DNA of 64,000 nucleotides from SIG452 sp045638525 (lineage in GTDB: Bacteria; Bacillota; Clostridia; UMGS1840). The notes beneath the pieces are model-generated. The model saw only the letters and a program-made list of their open reading frames with translations. It made no database searches and was not told where the DNA came from. Below, one piece after another: positions 58,651 to 64,000 of the stretch. Made by a program: the position numbers and the translations under genes. The stretch covers positions 111,954 to 175,953 of the forward strand of contig JAZUBQ010000001.1 in NCBI GenBank assembly GCA_045638525.1, in the 5' to 3' direction. Numbering within the stretch: the stretch's first letter is position 1; every line of letters starts with the position of its first letter.

Positions 58651-60138
58651 CTACGGAAGAATATCCTGATATTCGTCTGAAATGATTCTTCCGTTGATGT
58701 CCATAATATATCTCGTGTTTTGTTCGGTCGTACATAAGATATATCCATCGTCATAAATAATGCCATCCTTCACATTTATGGCATCTACAAATTGACCGTT
58801 TTTATCAATGCATTTTACGATTCCGTCAACTAATACAAAAGCTTTTCCCAACACAAAGGAATCTGCTCCCCAAAATTGCGGCTCAATCACATATTCGCCG
58901 GTTTTGTTGATGTAACCGCTTTTAAAATCGACCGTTACCGATGCCAGTCCATCCGAAAATGCAAGGGCAGAATCAAATTTCGGTTCTACCGCATAGTCTC
59001 CGTTTGGGTAAATGAAGCCGGTTTTATCCCCAACCGTTACAGCAGCGAGACCATCGGAAAAATCGCAGGCAAAATCAAATTTCGGTTCCACCGCATATTC
59101 AAAGTCCCGGTTAATGTAACCATACAGATTGTCAATCAGAGCAACGGCATATCCTTCGGAAAATTCACCCACATAATCAAATTGCTTTGTTGTGAGAATT
59201 TTTCCCTCAGTGTCGATGAAAGTATACTTGAAAAGGCCGGTATCCCCTTCTGCAATCTGAACTGCGGCAACACCGTTTTGAAACGAAGCGGCAGAAGCAA
59301 ACTGTGCATCAATCACCATTTCACCGGATTTGTTGATATAACCCCATTTTCCGTTTAGTTTGACAGCGGCAAGCCCCTCGGAAAATTCTTCCGCCCGTTC
59401 ATATCTGGAAGAAATTTTGTAGGAGCCTGTTTGGTCGATATATCCAAACGAATCTGCCCACCGAACAGCAGCAAGTCCTTCGGAAAATTTTTCGGCTTGT
59501 TCAAATCTTGGTTCAATAACCATTTCACCTGCCGTATTGATGTAACCATACAAATTTCCAGGCATAACAGCAGCAAGTCCTTCGGAAAAATTATTGACAA
59601 AGGAATATTTAGCCTCAATGGCCATCTTCCCTGTCCGATCGATATAACCCCATTTCCCGTTATGTTTCACGATGAGAAAACCGTTATCAAACAAGGGATT
59701 TTGATATACGGGAGCCTCTCCGATGATAACAGTTCTGGTTTCGCCAACCCAGTCTACCGAAATACCGAAGGCTTCCGAAACAGCACGAACGGGAACTAAA
59801 GTTCTGCCGTCAATGATACAAGCGGGACTGTCTAAAGTCACGGTGCTGTCGTTCACATACATTGTTGTATCGTCAATGGTTAAACCAATGGTGATATCCT
59901 CTTTGACGGAGGTAACGGTTCTGGTTTCACCATTCCATTCTACCGATGCTCCCAGGGCTTCAAAAATGGCTCTTACGGGAACCATGGTTCTGGAATTGAT
60001 AATCTGAGGCGGCACATCAAAAACAAGTGCGGTTCCATTGAGCAGAACCGAAACAGAATCATTTGCCGTTGCAATTATAGCCGATGCACACAAAAATGTT
60101 GCCAGTGCCAGAGCAATCAATCGTTTTATCAGTTTCAT
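58651..60138 (-). CDS. Secreted protein with copper-amine-oxidase-N-like domains and WG repeats
   Basis: 495 aa from the ATG at 60138 (MKLIKRLIALALA) behind AAGGAGAA; a longer frame upstream has no ribosome site. Signal peptide about 1-25. Two stalk-type repeats follow (about 30-140: SRTMVPVRAIFEALGASVEWNGETRTV and GRTLVPVRAVSEAFGISVDWVGETRTV), as in the 'copper amine oxidase N-terminal' family, which is a wall-associated fold without amine oxidase activity. Then at least eight WG repeats (GKWGYIDRTGKM, NLYGYINTAGEM, EGLAAV and so on, about 155-460). WG repeats are common in Clostridia but have no general function. Surface protein, role unknown. Confidence 0.9.
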   Translation of the reverse strand: MKLIKRLIALALATFLCASAIIATANDSVSVLLNGTALVFDVPPQIINSRTMVPVRAIFEALGASVEWNGETRTVTSVKEDITIGLTIDDTTMYVNDSTVTLDSPACIIDGRTLVPVRAVSEAFGISVDWVGETRTVIIGEAPVYQNPLFDNGFLIVKHNGKWGYIDRTGKMAIEAKYSFVNNFSEGLAAVMPGNLYGYINTAGEMVIEPRFEQAEKFSEGLAAVRWADSFGYIDQTGSYKISSRYERAEEFSEGLAAVKLNGKWGYINKSGEMVIDAQFASAASFQNGVAAVQIAEGDTGLFKYTFIDTEGKILTTKQFDYVGEFSEGYAVALIDNLYGYINRDFEYAVEPKFDFACDFSDGLAAVTVGDKTGFIYPNGDYAVEPKFDSALAFSDGLASVTVDFKSGYINKTGEYVIEPQFWGADSFVLGKAFVLVDGIVKCIDKNGQFVDAINVKDGIIYDDGYILCTTEQNTRYIMDINGRIISDEYQDILP

Positions 60139-60179
60139 TGTTTTCTCCTTCTTTGTCAGAATTAATTTGTTAAATTGTG

Positions 60180-60932
60180 TTATCCAAGTAAAGTATCGGT
60201 CACAAGCATCACGCAAAAGCCGATTAAAAATGAAAAGGTTGCCGCTCTTTCACAGCCGTGTGCGTGGGTTTCGGGAATCATTTCGTCACTGATGACATAG
60301 AGCATTACCCCACCTGCAAAAGCAAGCATAAAGGGCAGTACCGCAGTGGAAATTGATACGGAAAAATATCCGAGCAAAGTACCTACCACTTCCACCAAAC
60401 CTGTGGCAAGTGCCAAAAGAAGGGTGCGTCCTTTGGAAACGCCGGCAGACAGCATAGGTGCAATCATAATGAGTCCTTCGGGAATGTTCTGCAAAGCAAT
60501 CCCTCCGGCAATGACCAACGCCTGTTCCACATTATCGGTACCAAAGCCAACCCCTGCCGCTATCCCTTCGGGTAAATTATGAATGGCAATCGCCATCACA
60601 AATAACAGCACTTTGTTTAGGTTGGTATCTCCGTGAGGCTCGATGTCAACCCCTGCCAGCTTATGTAAATGGGGTACCAGTTTATCAATCAGAGTCAAGA
60701 AAACTGCACCTGTAAAAATACCTACCACAGTAATAAGGATTCCGTATTTCCCACCGTAATCCAAAGAAGGCAACACCAACCCGATAACCGCAGCACAAAA
60801 CATAACACCTGCCGCAAAGGACAACACAACATCAGAAAATTTATGAGTTTGCTTTTGAAATAAAAAGCCAAGCAATGCGCCAATCATTGTGGCACCGCCC
60901 ACTCCCAATGCAGTTAATAATACCATTGTCAT
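60180..60932 (-). CDS. ZIP-family metal transporter (GufA-like)
   Basis: 250 aa with eight hydrophobic helices. The metal path shows HNLPEGIAAGVGFG (helix 4) and QNIPEGLIMIAP (helix 5), where the Gln in place of His is usual for the GufA branch. A His-containing loop LVPHLHKLAGVDIEPHGD separates helices 3 and 4. Likely imports Zn or another divalent metal. Start ATG 60932 behind AGGTGAT. It follows the rubrerythrin gene after 208 nt that contain dispersed repeat C and a hairpin (60963-60996). Confidence 0.92.
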   Translation of the reverse strand: MTMVLLTALGVGGATMIGALLGFLFQKQTHKFSDVVLSFAAGVMFCAAVIGLVLPSLDYGGKYGILITVVGIFTGAVFLTLIDKLVPHLHKLAGVDIEPHGDTNLNKVLLFVMAIAIHNLPEGIAAGVGFGTDNVEQALVIAGGIALQNIPEGLIMIAPMLSAGVSKGRTLLLALATGLVEVVGTLLGYFSVSISTAVLPFMLAFAGGVMLYVISDEMIPETHAHGCERAATFSFLIGFCVMLVTDTLLG

Positions 60933-60962
60933 AAAATATCACCTGCTTCTACTACAAATATG

Positions 60963-60996
60963 AGGATTCCCGCATAAATTATGCGGGAATCTTTCT
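60963..60996. terminator. Hairpin between rubrerythrin and ZIP genes
   Basis: GATTCCCGCATAA and TTATGCGGGAATC form a perfect stem. The T-rich side is on the plus strand (TCTTTCTTG), as with the other hairpins upstream of minus-strand genes. Confidence 0.55.
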
Positions 60997-61047
60997 TGAA
61001 ATATTTATTCCTACACCAATCCAAGATGCAGAAAAATGGATGCAAAA

Positions 61048-61119
61048 CGGAACAACCGAACCCCGAAGGGGGTTACCTGAAGCCGTACCGAGTGTACGGC
61101 GAGCGGTGAGGTTGGTTCG
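61048..61119 (-). repeat. Cloverleaf-like dispersed repeat, copy C
   Basis: Outer stem around AACC/GGTT. Inner stems ACCCCGAAGGGGGT and GCCGTACCGAGTGTACGGC, then GAGCGGTGAGGTT. It lies 21 nt past the rubrerythrin stop. This is the most regular of the four copies. Confidence 0.75.
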
Positions 61120-61140
61120 TTTGGCGCAATTTTTCAAGCC

Positions 61141-61677
61141 TTAATAGTTGGTTGCGTGAATTTCAAAGTATGCCTGCGGATGTGCACAAGTGGGGCAAAT
61201 TTCGGGAGCTTTGTCGCCGGTTACCAAGTGACCGCAGTTGCGACATTCCCAAACTTTTGTTTCTGCTTTTTTAAATACTTCTTTGGTTTCCACGTTCTTT
61301 AATAATGCACGATATCTTTCTTCGTGGCTTTTTTCAATATCTGCAACCATACGGAATTTAGCAGCCAGTTCGGTAAAGCCTTCTTTTTCTGCGGTTTCCG
61401 CAAATTCTTTATACATTTCAGTCCATTCATAGTTCTCGCCGTTTGCTGCAGAAACCAGGTTTTCTGCAGTATCGCCGATGCCTTCCAATTCTTTGAACCA
61501 CAGTTTTGCGTGTTCTTTTTCGTTATCCGCAGTTTTTAAAAATAACGCTGCAATCTGTTCGTAGCCTTCTTTTTTTGCTTTGGAAGCAAAGTAGGTGTAT
61601 TTATTTCTTGCTTCGCTTTCACCGGAGAAAGCCGCCATTAAGTTTTTTTCAGTTTGAGTTCCTTGATATTTAGACAT
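61141..61677 (-). CDS. rbr: Rubrerythrin
   Basis: 178 aa. Peroxide-reducing diiron protein of anaerobes. Helical domain (1-140) with the metal-ligand Glu motifs FSGESEARNKY (E residues about 16-19), DNEKEH and DIEKSHEERY. C-terminal rubredoxin-like site CRNCGH...CPTCAHPQAYFE (about 143-172). Likely receives electrons from the rubredoxin encoded just upstream. Ribosome site AAAGGAGAT. Confidence 0.96.
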   Translation of the reverse strand: MSKYQGTQTEKNLMAAFSGESEARNKYTYFASKAKKEGYEQIAALFLKTADNEKEHAKLWFKELEGIGDTAENLVSAANGENYEWTEMYKEFAETAEKEGFTELAAKFRMVADIEKSHEERYRALLKNVETKEVFKKAETKVWECRNCGHLVTGDKAPEICPTCAHPQAYFEIHATNY

Positions 61678-61745
61678 TATTCGAAATCTCCTTTTTTTAT
61701 TTTATATCATACTTTAAACTACGAAAATCTCAATCTATCAAAAAA

Positions 61746-61904
61746 TTATTCTTTGGAAAAAGAATCTTTTCCAACGCCACATAAGGGACAAACGAAATCT
61801 TCGGGAACATCTGCCCATTTGGTTCCTGCCGCTACGCCGGCATCGGGAGCGCCTTCTGCTTCGTCATATACCCATCCACATACATCACATACATATTTTT
61901 CCAT
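61746..61904 (-). CDS. Rubredoxin
   Basis: 52 aa, too short for many gene callers. Translation starts MEKYVCDVCGWVYDEAEGAP; the two iron-binding pairs are CDVCG (Cys 6 and 9) and CPLCG (Cys 39 and 42), the standard rubredoxin arrangement. Ribosome site GGAGGTAAC before the ATG at 61904. It lies between rubrerythrin (69 nt) and the flavodiiron fusion (58 nt), so the three probably form one oxygen-defence unit. Confidence 0.95.
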   Translation of the reverse strand: MEKYVCDVCGWVYDEAEGAPDAGVAAGTKWADVPEDFVCPLCGVGKDSFSKE

Positions 61905-61961
61905 AAATGTTACCTCCGTAAATATATCCTTATTATTTTTTTATTGTTTCATAAATTTCAT

Positions 61962-63749
61962 CTATAATTTTTCAAAATCGGCTGCACCGTGTTTACACAA
62001 GGGACAGATAAAATCCTCAGGCAAGGGGTCGCCTTCGTAAACATATCCGCAGATTTTGCAGACATAGCCTTTTTTATCGGTTGCCGGTTTCGGCTTCACA
62101 TTCTGATGATAGTAGGTGTAGGTCATAGACTCATTCTGGTTGATGACTCTTGCCTCACTCACCGTACAGATAAACATTCCGTGAGTATCCAAATCCACAT
62201 AATCTTCCACCTGCAATGACATAAAGGAATTGATATTGCGGGACAAGAACACCAGTCCGTTATCGGAACGAAGCACTTCAGAACCTTCAAATTTATCCAC
62301 ATTTCTTCCGCTTTGGAAGCCAAATTGCTCGAATACACTAAAGGGAGTGTCACAGGTTAGGCAGTTGATGTTCATTTTTCCGCTTTGTTTGATGATATGA
62401 TGGGAATAATTTTCTTTATTGATGGTTACTCCGATACGGTTGGGAGAATTGGTGAGCTGTGTTACGGTGTTCACAATCAAACCGTTATCCTTTTTGCCGT
62501 CATTGGAAGTTACCACATACAGTCCGTAGCCAATGTTGAAGAGAGCAGACAGATTGTTTTTATCTGCAGTTTCACCCTGTTGTGCCAGATAGTCGGAACA
62601 AAGCTCATCCGATAATTTCGCTAACTGGTCGTTGCTGTCATCACTTAAGGAAGATAAAATGGTTACCTCGTTTTCAGCATAGGTGATGTTTTTGGATTTT
62701 TCCAGCATCCCTTTCATCACTTTGGTGGCTAAGGGTGCCCAGCTTCCGTTCTGGATGAAGGCTACGGTTCGATTCTGGAAATTCCGCTCGGTCAAGTGGT
62801 TGAGAAATTCTCTCATAAAGGGAAAAATTTCCGCATTATAAGTCGTGGTGGCAAGCACCAGCTTACTGTAACGGAAGGCATCTTCCACCGCTTCTGCCAT
62901 ATCACAGCGTGCCAGATCGTTGACCACAACCTTGGGACAACCTTTGGCTTTTAGCTGTTCTGCCAGTTTTAACACTGCTTTTTTGGTGTTCCCGTAGATG
63001 GAAGTGTAGGCAATTACAATGCCTTCTTCCTCGGGTTGATAGCTTGACCAAATGTTATATAAATTGAGATAATACCCCAAATCTTCACTCAACACAGGTC
63101 CATGCAGAGGACAGATTTTTTCAATATCAAGCCCAGATGCTTTTCTCAACAAACTCTGCACCTGTGCGCCGTATTTTCCAACAATGCCGATGTAATACCG
63201 ACGAGCTTCGCAAGCCCAGTCTTCTTCCACATCCAACGCACCGAATTTGCCGAATCCGTCTGCAGAAAACAGCACCTTATCGGTGGAATCATAGGTCACG
63301 ATAACCTCAGGCCAATGCACCATCGGTGCGGTGACAAAGGTCAGGTTGTGTTTGCCCAAAGAAAGAGTATCCCCTTCTCCCACCACAATTTGCTTATCGG
63401 AAAAATCTACCCCGAAAAACTGTTTCATCATAGCAAATGCCTTCTGGGAAGAAACAATTTTTGCATTGGGATAGTTTTTGATAAAATTCATAATGTTTGC
63501 CGAATGGTCAGGCTCCATATGCTGAATAATTAAATAATCGGGAGTTTTATTCCCCAAAACATTCTGAATGTTGTCCAGCCATTCGTGGGTGAAGTTAATA
63601 TCCACCGTATCCATAATGGCAATTTTATCGTCTAAAATGGCGTAAGAATTGTAGGACATTCCGTTTGGAACATCGTATTGCCCTTCAAACAAATCCACTT
63701 TATGGTCGTTTACGCCAATGTATAAAATGTCGTTGGTAATTTGCATCAT
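61962..63749 (-). CDS. Flavodiiron protein fused to flavin reductase and rubredoxin
   Basis: 595 aa. Metallo-beta-lactamase-like diiron domain (about 1-245) with all expected ligands: HMEPDHSANI, VHWPE, FSADGFG and CPLHGPV. Flavodoxin domain (about 250-390, AYTSIYGNTKKAVLKLAEQL). Flavin-reductase-like domain (about 405-545, GLIVNTVTQLTNSPNRIGVTINKENYSHH). C-terminal rubredoxin (about 560-595, CKICGYVYEGDPLPEDFICPLC). It should reduce oxygen (or nitric oxide) to water with a short internal electron chain. Ribosome site AGAGGTGAT. Confidence 0.94.
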   Translation of the reverse strand: MMQITNDILYIGVNDHKVDLFEGQYDVPNGMSYNSYAILDDKIAIMDTVDINFTHEWLDNIQNVLGNKTPDYLIIQHMEPDHSANIMNFIKNYPNAKIVSSQKAFAMMKQFFGVDFSDKQIVVGEGDTLSLGKHNLTFVTAPMVHWPEVIVTYDSTDKVLFSADGFGKFGALDVEEDWACEARRYYIGIVGKYGAQVQSLLRKASGLDIEKICPLHGPVLSEDLGYYLNLYNIWSSYQPEEEGIVIAYTSIYGNTKKAVLKLAEQLKAKGCPKVVVNDLARCDMAEAVEDAFRYSKLVLATTTYNAEIFPFMREFLNHLTERNFQNRTVAFIQNGSWAPLATKVMKGMLEKSKNITYAENEVTILSSLSDDSNDQLAKLSDELCSDYLAQQGETADKNNLSALFNIGYGLYVVTSNDGKKDNGLIVNTVTQLTNSPNRIGVTINKENYSHHIIKQSGKMNINCLTCDTPFSVFEQFGFQSGRNVDKFEGSEVLRSDNGLVFLSRNINSFMSLQVEDYVDLDTHGMFICTVSEARVINQNESMTYTYYHQNVKPKPATDKKGYVCKICGYVYEGDPLPEDFICPLCKHGAADFEKL

Positions 63750-63829
63750 ATCACCTCTTATATGTAATTTAGTATATCCAATATTTGGATTTTTAAAACA
63801 GAAGAATCTGAAATGATTCTATTTCTTTG

Positions 63830-63858
63830 ATTATATCACACCCAAAAAAAATTTACAA
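63830..63858 (-). promoter_or_regulatory. Promoter of the flavodiiron gene
   Basis: Minus-strand -35 TTGTAA (63858-63853) and -10 TATAAT (63835-63830), 17-nt spacer. Leader about 75 nt. Confidence 0.6.
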
Positions 63859-63910
63859 TATTTTTTTATAAAATTTAATGATTTATTATGTTCATTTTTT
63901 TGTAATTCTA

Positions 63911-63960
63911 TGTCAAGGGAGCAGGGGGAATTTTCGATATTCCCCCTATCCCCCTTGACA
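63911..63960. repeat. 50-bp near-perfect palindrome
   Basis: TGTCAAGGG and CCCTTGACA outer arms, AGGGGGAA and TTCCCCCT inner arms, with 3-nt mismatched bulges and a 9-nt centre. No gene covers it; the rest of 63750-64000 shows only the flavodiiron promoter. Confidence 0.7.
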
Positions 63961-64000
63961 ATCCCCTTACCCCTTTTACACGAGTGCTCAATCGCCGCAC

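Noticed and set aside
58675..60138. Copper amine oxidase enzyme
   Set aside because: Only the N-terminal stalk-type repeats are present; no oxidase domain follows, just WG repeats.

Overview
The window looks like a chromosome segment of a strictly anaerobic, endospore-forming, low-to-mid GC Firmicute of class Clostridia, probably an uncultured gut or rumen-type lineage. The grounds are: SpoIIID; S-layer-homology (SLH) cell-wall anchors; strong AGGAGG-type ribosome sites; rubrerythrin, rubredoxin and flavodiiron protein for oxygen defence; T-box, cobalamin and preQ1-type riboswitches; and LplABC-like sugar transport with a YesM/YesN-type two-component pair. No phage, CRISPR or transposase gene was seen.

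Region 1 (1-24.6 kb, all minus strand) holds six very large secreted proteins, the first cut by the window edge. They are mosaics of beta-sandwich-like modules joined by Pro/Thr linkers. Three carry a right-handed beta-helix domain resembling GH141-type enzymes, and one of these ends in SLH repeats. The others seem to be binding proteins without an obvious catalytic domain. Region 2 (24.6-34.1 kb) is the matching uptake and control set: solute-binding lipoprotein and two permeases on the minus strand, then, divergently, a cytoplasmic GH123-like enzyme, an AraC-type response regulator and its sensor kinase. The divergent intergenic region has two good promoters and a ladder of roughly 21-bp spaced repeats. 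spoIIID follows, flanked by two strong palindromes.

Region 3 (34.4-41.7 kb, minus strand) is the most unusual part. A cobalamin riboswitch precedes a secreted DUF4430 protein, an alpha/alpha-barrel protein with SLH anchors, a membrane-tethered DUF4430 protein, and an ECF-type transporter with two ATPases and an S component in one chain. DUF4430 and the alpha/alpha barrel are the two halves of animal intrinsic factor and transcobalamin, so this looks like a wall-anchored bacterial counterpart for B12 capture. Back to back with it lies queT under a preQ1-type pseudoknot.

Region 4 (42.3-49.7 kb, plus strand) is housekeeping: UPF0340, VanZ-like, MinD, mgsA, comEC, holA, an AEC carrier, comF and tRNA-Pro. 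Region 5 (49.7-50.5 kb) is a repeat-rich accessory patch: a duplicated tRNA 3' end, an array of small hairpins with inverted ATTTCAC spacers, and a truncated four-helix-bundle gene. Region 6 (50.4-58.5 kb) has a T-box-controlled XRE-cupin-acyl-CoA synthetase and a sugar module (FGGY kinase, PocR/AraC regulator, DUF4432 mutarotase-like protein, fucose-isomerase-like protein). Region 7 (58.6-64 kb, minus strand) has a WG-repeat protein, a ZIP transporter, rubrerythrin, rubredoxin and a flavodiiron-flavin reductase-rubredoxin fusion. A cloverleaf-like repeat occurs four times, each time 19-29 nt after a stop codon and in the same orientation to the gene.

All assignments rest on reading the sequence; no database search was possible. 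Enzyme specificities are inferences.
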